64,000 nucleotides of DNA from Holophagales bacterium (lineage in GTDB: Bacteria > Acidobacteriota > Thermoanaerobaculia > Multivoradales > Multivoraceae), in contig VYDI01000021.1 in the NCBI GenBank assembly GCA_009843505.1, positions 1-64,000 of the forward strand, written 5' to 3'. Positions 42,696 to 50,252 of the stretch are shown piece by piece. The notes beneath the pieces were generated by a model. It saw only the letters and a list, made by a program, of their open reading frames with translations, was not told the origin of the DNA and searched no databases. A program made the position numbers and the translations under genes. Positions within the stretch are counted from its first letter, which is position 1. Every line of letters begins with the position of its first letter.

Positions 42696-44027
42696 CTACG
42701 CCTTCGTCACTCCCGGCACCGCCACCGCGTACCGGCCCTTCTTGTCCGGCACTGTCGGTGGGTCGGCGTCCCAGGCGTAGGTCGCGGGCTCGAGCGACAC
42801 GTCGGACTTGAGCGCTTCCTTCCAGGTGATCTTCTTGCCGGAGTAAGTCGCCATCCGGCCCATCACGGCCGTCATCGTGGCGATCGCGCCGTTCTTCGCC
42901 TCGTTGAACGGCTTGTCCTCGCGAATCGCCTCGAACAGGCGGTCGTGCTCGACCTGGTACGGGCTTTTCTCGTCCTCCGGCTCGCGGTGGTTCCAGCCTC
43001 CCGGCGCCTCGATCAGGCCGGAGGCGAGGCTCGCCCGGCCCTTGCTGCCGTGCGCGTACTCGGCGACCTCGTCCCAGCAGTTCTGGATGTGCCGGCACTG
43101 GCTCAACATCACCGCTCCGTCGTCGTAGGTGTACTCGACGAAGTGATGGTCGAAGATCTCACCGTGGTCGGGACCGTTCCGCCACTGGCGGCCGCCCTGG
43201 CCCTGGGCTTCGACCGGGTGTCCGCCCTTGACCCAGTTGCCCACGTCAATGTTGTGGATGTGCTGCTCGACGATGTGGTCGCCGCAGAGCCAGTTGAAGT
43301 AGTACCAGTTGCGCATCTGGTACTCCATCTCGGTCTGACCCGGCTTGCGCGCCCGCACCCAAAGGCCGGAGCTGTTCCAGTAGACGCGGAGTGCGACGAC
43401 GTCGCCGATCGCGCCGTCGTGGATGCGCTTGATCGTCTCGTTGTACATCCCGCTGTGGTGACGCTGCAGGCCGACGCCGACCTTGAGGTTCTTCTCCTTC
43501 GCCGCCTTGGCCGCCTTGAGCACGCGCCGGACGCCCGGCGCGTCGACCGCGACCGGCTTCTCCATGAACACGTGCTTGCCCTGCTCGATCGCGTACTCGA
43601 AGTGTTCCGGCCGGAAGCCCGGCGGCGTCGCGTGGACGACGACGTCGACGCCGGAGTCGATCACCTTGCGATAGGCGTCGAAGCCGACGTAGCGGTTCTC
43701 CGCCGGCACCTGCAGCCGCTTGCCGCCCTCGAAGGAACCGTTCTCGCCCATCTCGGCGAGCCGCTCGTAGCAGTTGTCGAGCCGGTCTTCGAACGCGTCG
43801 GCCATCGCCACCAGCTCGACCGGCCCCGAAGTGGAGAGCGCCTGCGCCGCGGCGCCGGTCCCACGCCCGCCGCAGCCGATCAGGCCGATCCGCAGCGTCG
43901 CGTCGCCGCGAGCCCGGCCCACGTCCGATGCCGTGTTGGCGGCCGCGGCCGTACCACCGCCGACTCCGCCCGCGAGCAGGGCCGCCGAAGCCCCGGTGAT
44001 GAAACTGCGCCTGGAGGTTCCGTCCAT
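42696..44027 (-). CDS. Gfo/Idh/MocA-family oxidoreductase with Tat signal
   Basis: 443 residues. The twin-arginine signal TSRRSFITGASAALLAGG (Arg6-Arg7) exports the folded, NAD(P)-loaded enzyme. The Rossmann motif LRIGLIGCGGRGTGAA follows; the GFO C-terminal domain includes EKPVAVDAPGVRRVLK and GVGLQRHHSGMYNE. The GKHVFMEKP motif with its Lys is the family mark. Members act on sugars, cyclitols or glycosides by NAD-linked oxidation and are common in heterotrophs with sulfatases. The start is the ATG at 44027 so that the Tat motif is N-terminal. The next gene downstream is the low-GC small protein at 42186. Confidence 0.9.
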   Translation of the reverse strand: MDGTSRRSFITGASAALLAGGVGGGTAAAANTASDVGRARGDATLRIGLIGCGGRGTGAAAQALSTSGPVELVAMADAFEDRLDNCYERLAEMGENGSFEGGKRLQVPAENRYVGFDAYRKVIDSGVDVVVHATPPGFRPEHFEYAIEQGKHVFMEKPVAVDAPGVRRVLKAAKAAKEKNLKVGVGLQRHHSGMYNETIKRIHDGAIGDVVALRVYWNSSGLWVRARKPGQTEMEYQMRNWYYFNWLCGDHIVEQHIHNIDVGNWVKGGHPVEAQGQGGRQWRNGPDHGEIFDHHFVEYTYDDGAVMLSQCRHIQNCWDEVAEYAHGSKGRASLASGLIEAPGGWNHREPEDEKSPYQVEHDRLFEAIREDKPFNEAKNGAIATMTAVMGRMATYSGKKITWKEALKSDVSLEPATYAWDADPPTVPDKKGRYAVAVPGVTKA

Positions 44028-44140
44028 GAGTGTCTCCCCGCACCGCGAAGGTGCCGTTTTCGTCGATCCGTCCGGTCGAGCCCTGTCTTGTGGTCGACAT
44101 AGCTTATCGCCGCCGACCGTCTCCGCTACCATCCGCCGCC

Positions 44141-44932
44141 ATGAACGATCTTGAGACGCTCCGCTTCGAACTGGCGGACAACGTCGCCCGAGTCACGCTC
44201 AACCGGCCCGACGCGGCGAACGCGATGAACACGCAGATGACGAAGGACCTGCTCGAGGTCGGGATCGAGTGCGACGAGAACCCGGAGGTAAGGGCGGTCC
44301 TGCTGCGCAGCGAGGGGCGGATGTTCTGCGCCGGCGGCGACCTGGCCTCCTTCGCCAAGGCGGGTGACGCCCTGCCTCGCAGCCTGAAGGAGATGACGGT
44401 CTACCTTCATGCGGCGATCACACGGCTGACTCGCGGCAGTGCGCCTGTCGTCGCCGCGGTCCAGGGGCCGGCCGCCGGCGCCGGGTTCTCCATCGCCTGC
44501 GCGGCCGACCTGGTCGTGGCTTCGGACCAGGCAGTGTTCACGATGGCCTACACGCGCGCCGGCCTGACGCCGGACGGCAGCTCGACCTACTTTCTGCCAC
44601 GGCTGCTCGGACGCCACCGCGCGCTGGAGCTGATCCTCATGAACCGCACGCTGTCAGCCACCGAAGCCCAGGAGTGGGGAATCGTCAACGAAGTCGTCCC
44701 GGCCGGCGAACTCGACGAGCGCGCGGAGAAACTCGCAAACCAACTGGCCGCCGGACCGACCTGGGCGTTCGGAGCCGCCAAGGAACTCGTCATGCGTTCG
44801 TTCTCGGAGGATCTCGAATCCCAGATGGAGTTCGAGTCCCAGGCGATCGCCGACGCGGCCCGCACGGAAGACGCCGCCGAGGGCATCGCCGCCTTCTTCG
44901 AGAAGCGCAGGGCAAGCTTCAGCGGCCGCTGA
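44141..44932 (+). CDS. Enoyl-CoA hydratase/isomerase family protein
   Basis: 263 residues of the crotonase fold. The oxyanion-hole region is FCAGGDLASFAK, and VAAVQGPAAGAGFSIACAADL is the CoA-binding/active-site helix. FTMAYTRAGLTPDGSSTYFLPRLLG resembles the PaaG-type (epoxyphenylacetyl-CoA isomerase) branch, where an Asp sits in this segment. The C-terminal helix AKELVMRSFSEDLESQMEFESQAI is typical. It could act in beta-oxidation or aromatic-acid degradation; I would not choose between them. The SUMF1-fold gene starts 10 bases after its stop. Confidence 0.9.
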   Translation: MNDLETLRFELADNVARVTLNRPDAANAMNTQMTKDLLEVGIECDENPEVRAVLLRSEGRMFCAGGDLASFAKAGDALPRSLKEMTVYLHAAITRLTRGSAPVVAAVQGPAAGAGFSIACAADLVVASDQAVFTMAYTRAGLTPDGSSTYFLPRLLGRHRALELILMNRTLSATEAQEWGIVNEVVPAGELDERAEKLANQLAAGPTWAFGAAKELVMRSFSEDLESQMEFESQAIADAARTEDAAEGIAAFFEKRRASFSGR

Positions 44933-44942
44933 GTCCGTTCCC

Positions 44943-46034
44943 ATGATCAAGGGGCTCCCGATCCTGATCATGCTGCTCGTCGCGGCGGTCCAGGAACCGG
45001 GCGCCGGCCGGTACCCGGAAATGCCATCGGGCCGGCCGCCGGCCGTCGACGTACCGAACGCCGTCGCCGCCGCGGAAGCCGATATGCGGCCCTACCGGGA
45101 GCGAATTGCCCGCGTCAGCACAGGAGGCGACGAACTGCACCTCGACATGGCGCCGGTTCCGGGAGGCAACTTCCTGATGGGCAGCCCCGAGAGCGAACCC
45201 GGGCGGAGCGAGCTGGAGTCCCCCCGGCGTCGCGTCCGCATAGCCCCGTTCTGGATGGCGACCCACGAGACGACCTGGGACCTGTACCGCGTGTTCATGT
45301 TCGATACCGACCGCGGCGGTGACGAACCCGCCGCCGCCTGGGCCGACGCGGTGAGCCGGCCGACGCCGCCCTACCGGCCGATGGACTTCGGCATGGGAGT
45401 CGAGGGCTTTCCGGCGATCTCGATGACCCAGTTCGCGGCCCGGCACTTCACGAAGTGGCTGTCGATGAAGACCGGTCGCTTCTACCGCCTGCCGACCGAG
45501 GCCGAGTGGGAGTACGCCTGCAGGGCCGGCACCGGAACCGCCTGGTCGTTCGGCGATGACGCAACTGCGATCGACCGCTTCGCCTGGCATGCCGGCAACA
45601 GCGGCCGCCGCTACCACGAGGTCGCCCGACTCGAGCCGAACGCGTGGGGGATCTTCGACCTGCACGGCAACATCGCGGAGTGGACCCTCGACGCCTACGC
45701 CGTCTACGCGGAGTTCGACGGCGGCGCTCCGCTCGCCGACCCGATCGTGTGGCCGGACAAGGAGTATCCACGCAGCGTCCGCGGCGGCTCCTGGCAGGAC
45801 GAACCGTCCGCGCTTCGCTGCGCCGCGCGCCGTGGCTCCGAACTGGCGTGGAAGCGGATGGATCCCCAGATCCCGCGGAGCGTCTGGTACCACACGAACG
45901 CCCGGTTCCTGGGCTTCCGCGTCGTCCGGCCGCTGGTCGAGCCGCCGATCGAGGAGCAGGAACGGTACTGGGCGCCCGACGTGGACTCGGTGCGCCGAAT
46001 CGTCGAGCGCCAGCGTCGCGGCGAACGCGACTAG
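44943..46034 (+). CDS. Secreted SUMF1/FGE-fold protein lacking the FGE cysteines
   Basis: 363 residues. Short hydrophobic N-terminus (LPILIMLLVAAVQEP) that may act as signal or anchor. SUMF1 elements: LDMAPVPGGNFLMGSPESE, FWMATHETTWDLYRVF, FPAISMTQFAARHFTKWLS, YRLPTEAEWEYACRAG, FDLHGNIAEWTLD and SVRGGSWQDEPSALRCAARRG. Catalytic FGE enzymes have two Cys in the segment after RGGS; here that stretch is WQDEPSALRC, and the lone Cys is at the position of a later non-catalytic Cys. So it is a FGE-fold paralogue, perhaps a binding or other modifying enzyme. It is downstream of the hydratase and converges with the PHP gene, 2 bases apart. Confidence 0.85.
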   Translation: MIKGLPILIMLLVAAVQEPGAGRYPEMPSGRPPAVDVPNAVAAAEADMRPYRERIARVSTGGDELHLDMAPVPGGNFLMGSPESEPGRSELESPRRRVRIAPFWMATHETTWDLYRVFMFDTDRGGDEPAAAWADAVSRPTPPYRPMDFGMGVEGFPAISMTQFAARHFTKWLSMKTGRFYRLPTEAEWEYACRAGTGTAWSFGDDATAIDRFAWHAGNSGRRYHEVARLEPNAWGIFDLHGNIAEWTLDAYAVYAEFDGGAPLADPIVWPDKEYPRSVRGGSWQDEPSALRCAARRGSELAWKRMDPQIPRSVWYHTNARFLGFRVVRPLVEPPIEEQERYWAPDVDSVRRIVERQRRGERD

Positions 46035-46036
46035 CT

Positions 46037-47233
46037 CTACTGCGGCGGCACTTGGACGGCGAACCGCAACGTCGGGTGGGTCTCCGGCGCCGTGATCGCG
46101 TTCAGGACCTCGAAGGCCATCTCGAAGCTGGTGCGGGTTTCGCCGCTGATCGCCAGGTCCAGGTCACTGTGCGGTTCGACCCGCATGGTCGACGGGGGGC
46201 CGTTGAAGCGGTGGCCACTGGTGACCCGCAGGTCGAAGGCGGCGTCCGACATGTTGGAGAGCCTGATGTCGATCAGCTTGTCACCGGGGCTGCGTTCGAC
46301 CTTCGTCAACTGGAGCGAAGCCTCGAGCAAGGGCATCAAAGCGTCTTCGCGGCCAATCAACCAGTTGCCAAACCAGGCGACGGTGCGGTTCGCATGCAGG
46401 GCCTCCTTGATCGACTCCGTGCTCCGCTCCTCCGCGAACACCAGGGTCGCCGTGCGGTGGCCACCGTCGTTGGGCAGGTAGTCCCAGTCGATCAGGTAGT
46501 GGACATCGGACACGCCCAGGATCGCCAGGTCGTTGTCGAGCGCGATCTGGAGCGACTCGGCCGAGTAGAAGTCCCCGTTCGCCACCTCGATGCCGTGCAG
46601 CAAGCCCTCGGCGATGAGGTCGCGATGCATGTCGGTCAGTTTGGCTACGCCGTCGGGCCGCTGCGACGGCCAGTTCGGGTGGTTCCAGAACACGAAGGCG
46701 TTCTGCTCGTTAGCCACCTCGATCGCCTGCCGCGCCTCGCGCTCGCTCGCCGCCTGTGCCTCGGGCGTGGAGGGCCGGAGCCGGATCATGTAGTCCGCGT
46801 CGCTGGTCTCGACGAGGAGTGCGTTCGCGTCCGAGATGAACACGGCGTTGACGTGGCCCGGCGGCATGCTGCGGGTGATCTCCGCGCCGTTGACCACGAT
46901 CACCTCCGACTCCGACCCCGCGGCGTACTCGCTGGCGACCGCGTAGGACCGGTTCCGGTCCGGGTGCGGGATGTCCGCCCGGTGAGGCTGGTACTCCAGG
47001 TGCTCGGTGACCGCCATCAGCGTCAGCCCGTCCCGCTCGGCCTCCTGCATACGGATGATCGGCCACACCATGCCATCGGAGAAGACGGAGTGGGTGTGCA
47101 GGTCGACGCTGAAGGTCCGGTAACCGTCGACGTCGGGAAACTCGATCGCGCGCTCCTGGGTAAAGGAGGGCACGGCCGCGGCGAACGCCACGAAGGACAG
47201 CACCTGCATCCGGATGGCCAGTCGACTCTTCAC
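46037..47233 (-). CDS. Secreted PHP-domain metal-dependent hydrolase
   Basis: 398 residues. GTG start at 47233 with AAAGGAG 6 bases upstream; the longer ORF is not needed. Signal peptide (IRMQVLSFVAFAAAVPSFTQ). The PHP metal site is FSVDLHTHSVFSDG (His-x-His), then LMAVTEHLEYQPH and VVNGAEITRSMPPGHVNAVFI; later Asp-His motifs are GVSDVHYLI. PHP enzymes hydrolyse phosphoesters using two or three metals. The secreted type is common in heterotrophs and its substrate is unknown. A beta-rich C-terminal domain follows after about 290. It lies 57 bases after the ABC permease on the same strand. Confidence 0.88.
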   Translation of the reverse strand: MKSRLAIRMQVLSFVAFAAAVPSFTQERAIEFPDVDGYRTFSVDLHTHSVFSDGMVWPIIRMQEAERDGLTLMAVTEHLEYQPHRADIPHPDRNRSYAVASEYAAGSESEVIVVNGAEITRSMPPGHVNAVFISDANALLVETSDADYMIRLRPSTPEAQAASEREARQAIEVANEQNAFVFWNHPNWPSQRPDGVAKLTDMHRDLIAEGLLHGIEVANGDFYSAESLQIALDNDLAILGVSDVHYLIDWDYLPNDGGHRTATLVFAEERSTESIKEALHANRTVAWFGNWLIGREDALMPLLEASLQLTKVERSPGDKLIDIRLSNMSDAAFDLRVTSGHRFNGPPSTMRVEPHSDLDLAISGETRTSFEMAFEVLNAITAPETHPTLRFAVQVPPQ

Positions 47234-47290
47234 GGCGGTCTCCTTTCGGGTTGCGGAGTTCCGGGACAACACGGCAGAGAATAGCCGGTG

Positions 47291-48265
47291 TCAGGAAACG
47301 GCGGCCGCGCTCCGTCGACGGCGCCAGACGTCCGTCGCCACCGCCAGCAGGATCGCCGCGCCGGTGATGATCCGTTTCGTCGGCTCGCTGGCGCCAGCCT
47401 GGGCGAGCCCGGTCTGCAGCACGGCGATCACGAGCACGCCGAGGAGCGTGCCGGTCACCGAGCCGCGCCCGCCGAGGAGCGACGTGCCGCCGATGACCAC
47501 CGCCGCGATCGCCGACAGTTCCATCCCGATCGCGGCGTTCGGATCGGCGGACTGCAGGTAGCCGACCTGGCACAGCCCGGCTGCCGCCGCAAGCAACCCG
47601 GCGAGCGTGAACACAGCGAACTGGACCCGGGAGGGCCGCACGCCGCAGCGATGAAGCGCCGTGCGGTTGCCGCCGACGGCGAACACCCAGCGCCCGAAGG
47701 CGGTGCGCGAGAGGACGAACTGCAGCGCTCCGACGACCGCGAGCGAACCAACGAAGGCGGTCGACAATCCCAGGACCGGCAGGTTGGTGCCCAGCGCGGC
47801 GACCCGGTCGCCCAGGTAGCTCGTCCTGGAGGCGGTCACCAGGTAGGTCGAGCCGCGCGCTATCTCGAGCATCCCGAGCGTGACCAGGAACGACGGTATG
47901 GACCAGCGAGCGACAAGCGCGCCGTTGATCGCGCCGCATAGCCCGCCGACAGCCAGCGCCGCGAGCGCCGCCACGATGAGGGGAGAACCCTGATCCAGGG
48001 TCAGGACGCCCAGAACGGCAGCGGACAGAGCCAGCACGGAACCGACCGAAAGGTCGATGCCACCCGCGATCAGCACCAGGGTCAGACCAGCCGAAGCGAT
48101 GACCAGCGGCGGCAGTTGATTCGCCAGCGTACGGAAGGTGACGGCGCTCCAGAAGTGGTCCGTTACCAGGCCGAATGCGACGCACAGGCCAAGGATGACC
48201 AGGACGAGTCCTCCCCGGTATCCCAGCGAGAAGGAGTGGCGCCAGCCGGCAACGGCAAGCGTCAT
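47291..48265 (-). CDS. Sugar-type ABC transporter permease (BPD_transp_2)
   Basis: 324 residues and eight to ten helices. The family signature GGIDLSVGSVLAL is at about residues 70-82, and the whole pattern is that of ribose/autoinducer permeases such as RbsC, which form homodimers with one ATPase (RbsA) and a periplasmic binding protein. A binding-protein gene of the matching class is at 49136 on the same strand. However, a methyltransferase on the other strand lies between, and no ATP-binding subunit exists in the window. The ATG at 48265 fits the usual start. Confidence 0.88.
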   Translation of the reverse strand: MTLAVAGWRHSFSLGYRGGLVLVILGLCVAFGLVTDHFWSAVTFRTLANQLPPLVIASAGLTLVLIAGGIDLSVGSVLALSAAVLGVLTLDQGSPLIVAALAALAVGGLCGAINGALVARWSIPSFLVTLGMLEIARGSTYLVTASRTSYLGDRVAALGTNLPVLGLSTAFVGSLAVVGALQFVLSRTAFGRWVFAVGGNRTALHRCGVRPSRVQFAVFTLAGLLAAAAGLCQVGYLQSADPNAAIGMELSAIAAVVIGGTSLLGGRGSVTGTLLGVLVIAVLQTGLAQAGASEPTKRIITGAAILLAVATDVWRRRRSAAAVS

Positions 48266-48319
48266 CGATCGGAGCGCCCGGCGAGCATCGGGACGAGGAT
48301 ACAGTCGCTGCCGGCTCCG

Positions 48320-49120
48320 ATGCTCTCTCTCGTTCGCAAGGTCCGCGGTGGTTCGAAGGTCGCCGCATACCGGCTGACGAAGGGCCTGCTGCGCCGGTTC
48401 GGATACGACTTCGAGATCTTCCCCCGCTCCAGGCGGGACGCCCACGCCGTGGAGAACGTGGACGAGAGCTTCTACCGCGAGTGGACGTCGCCGTCGCCGG
48501 TCTGGGCGCCCTGGCGCGGCGAGTCCGACTTTCGGGAGGCGTACGACGGCGTCGAGCCGTACACGGTCGTTTCAGGCGACCGCTGCCAGGTTCTCTACCG
48601 CCTCGCCAACCAGGCGCTCTCCGTCGACGGCGACTTCGCAGAGTGCGGCGTGTACCGGGGCGGCACGGCGCTTCTTCTCTCGAGAGTCCTGGAAGGGCAT
48701 CAAGAGACCCTCCACCTCTTCGACAGCTTCGAGGGACTCCCGGCGCCCGATCCCGAGAGAGATCCCGATCTGGAACAGGGCGTCTTCAAGGCGACGTCCA
48801 CCCAGGCCGTCGGCGCTCTGCTCGGCGGCTTCTCGGGGTCCCTCAGAGTCCACCCAGGGTGGATCCCGTCGACCTTCGAGGGTCTCGAAAACTGTCGTTT
48901 CGCCTTCGTCCACGTGGACGTCGACCTCTACCGTTCGACGGTCGACTGCCTGGAGTACTTCTATCCGCGCCTCTCGCCAGGCGGGATCGTGGTCTTCGAC
49001 GACTACGGCTTCCCCGCCGCCCGCGGGGAGAAGGACGCCGTGGACGAGTTCTTCGCCGACCGGCCCGAAGCCCCGCTCGCCCTGCCCACGGGCCAGGCCA
49101 TCGTGACGAAGCTCCCCTGA
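48320..49120 (+). CDS. TylF/MycF-type methyltransferase
   Basis: 266 residues. SAM-dependent Rossmann methyltransferase of the macrocin-O-methyltransferase class: GDFAECGVYRGGTALLLSRVL (SAM site), ETLHLFDSFEGLPAPDPERD and FVHVDVDLYRSTVDCLEYFYPRLSPGG with the metal-binding Asp residues, then VVFDDYGF. Such enzymes modify sugars on natural products or surface polysaccharides; there is no biosynthetic cluster here. It lies opposite in strand inside the split sugar-ABC operon. The start is the ATG at 48320; upstream in-frame sequence is not typical. Confidence 0.88.
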   Translation: MLSLVRKVRGGSKVAAYRLTKGLLRRFGYDFEIFPRSRRDAHAVENVDESFYREWTSPSPVWAPWRGESDFREAYDGVEPYTVVSGDRCQVLYRLANQALSVDGDFAECGVYRGGTALLLSRVLEGHQETLHLFDSFEGLPAPDPERDPDLEQGVFKATSTQAVGALLGGFSGSLRVHPGWIPSTFEGLENCRFAFVHVDVDLYRSTVDCLEYFYPRLSPGGIVVFDDYGFPAARGEKDAVDEFFADRPEAPLALPTGQAIVTKLP

Positions 49121-49135
49121 CGGAGTGCGCTCTCG

Positions 49136-50083
49136 CTAGTCGGGCGCCGTGACGATGTCGACCGGCGTCTGACGGTCGCCGGCTTCGCCGCCACCGAGAA
49201 TCTCGAGCGCAGCCTCGATCCCGAAGACCGCGAGCCGGTCGGCATGCTGGTCGGCGGTGGCCAGAATCTCGCCCTGGGCGACCAGCTCCCCCACCGCGTC
49301 GATGTTGTCGAAGCCAACGATCAGCACGTCGTCGCGGCCGCTCTGCCGGCGTGCCGCCAGGGCGCCCAACGCCATGTTGTCGTTGGCGCAGAGCAGCGCG
49401 CGCAGGTCCGGATACTCCCGCAGCATCGCCGCGGCCACCGTGTTCGCCTGCGCCTGCTCCCAGCCGCCGCTTTGGACGTCGACGATCTCGGCGCCGGCCG
49501 CTTCCATCGCGTCCTCGAAGCCGGCCTGCCGCTGCTGCGCATTGAACGCGGTCGGGATGCCGCCGACGATCGCCACCTGATCGCCCGGCGAAAGCCGTTG
49601 CGCCAGCACCTCGCCGACCCGCCGGGCGCCGTCGCGATTGTCCGGGCCGACGAAGGGCGCGTCGAGGCCCGCCTCGGCCGCCACATCCGCGTCGAGCCGG
49701 TTGTCGATGTTGACGACGACGACGCCGGCCGCCTGGGCCCGAGCGAGTGCCGGCGCCAGGGCCTTCGAATCGGCGGGCGCAATGACGATCGCGTCGCTGC
49801 CCGAGGCCACCATCTGCTCGACCAGGGCGACCTGCTGGGCCAGGTCGCTCTCGTTTCGGGTGCCGTTGACAATCAGGTCGTACTCGTCCGCGTGTGCCTC
49901 GTGGTGCGCCCGCGCCCCCTCAGCCATCGTCTCGAAGAACTCGTTGGCCAGGGACTTCATGACCAGGGCGATCTGCGGCGGCGCGCCGTCTGCAACATCT
50001 GGAACATCGCCACCGCACCCGGCCAGCAGCGACACGGCGCAGAGGACGATCGGAGTTGCCCACCGGCGATGCGCGTCCCTCAT
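49136..50083 (-). CDS. Sugar-binding lipoprotein of an ABC importer (Peripla_BP_4)
   Basis: 315 residues. The lipobox LLAGC at residues about 16-21 anchors it to the membrane. The mature part has the ribose-binding fold: IALVMKSLANEFFETMAEGARAHHEAHADEYDL, SGSDAIVIAPADSKAL, VVVVNIDNRLD, then FVGPDNRDGARRVGEVL and LCANDNMALGALAARRQSG. The start at 50083 gives the lipoprotein signal MRDAHRRWATPIVLCAVS. It should work with the permease at 47291. Upstream lies element copy E with two extra hairpins. Confidence 0.88.
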   Translation of the reverse strand: MRDAHRRWATPIVLCAVSLLAGCGGDVPDVADGAPPQIALVMKSLANEFFETMAEGARAHHEAHADEYDLIVNGTRNESDLAQQVALVEQMVASGSDAIVIAPADSKALAPALARAQAAGVVVVNIDNRLDADVAAEAGLDAPFVGPDNRDGARRVGEVLAQRLSPGDQVAIVGGIPTAFNAQQRQAGFEDAMEAAGAEIVDVQSGGWEQAQANTVAAAMLREYPDLRALLCANDNMALGALAARRQSGRDDVLIVGFDNIDAVGELVAQGEILATADQHADRLAVFGIEAALEILGGGEAGDRQTPVDIVTAPD

Positions 50084-50107
50084 CGCGCTACAGCGTACTG
50101 AACCGAC

Positions 50108-50232
50108 CGCACACTGGGTGCGCCCGCGTGTCATCCGTGCGCCCGATGACGGGCGCGCGGACTGTGACGCGTGTGGCGCGGATCGCGCCACACGGGTTCC
50201 CGCCGGCTTCCACCGAAGGCGGCCAGCGGGCG
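50108..50232 (+). repeat. Dispersed element, copy E, split by a hairpin-rich insert
   Basis: The left half CGCACACTGGGTGCGCCCGCG (50108-50128) and the right half (about 50197-50232, TTCCCGCCGGC then CCGAAGGCGGCCAGCGG) match the element in copies A-D. Between them are about 68 extra bases with two hairpins: GCGCCCG-ATGA-CGGGCGC (50139-50156), and a perfect 10-bp stem GTGTGGCGCG-GAT-CGCGCCACAC (50171-50193). It lies upstream of the ABC binding protein and downstream of YcaQ. Confidence 0.7.
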
Positions 50233-50252
50233 TCTGCTTCGACGCGGCGACG

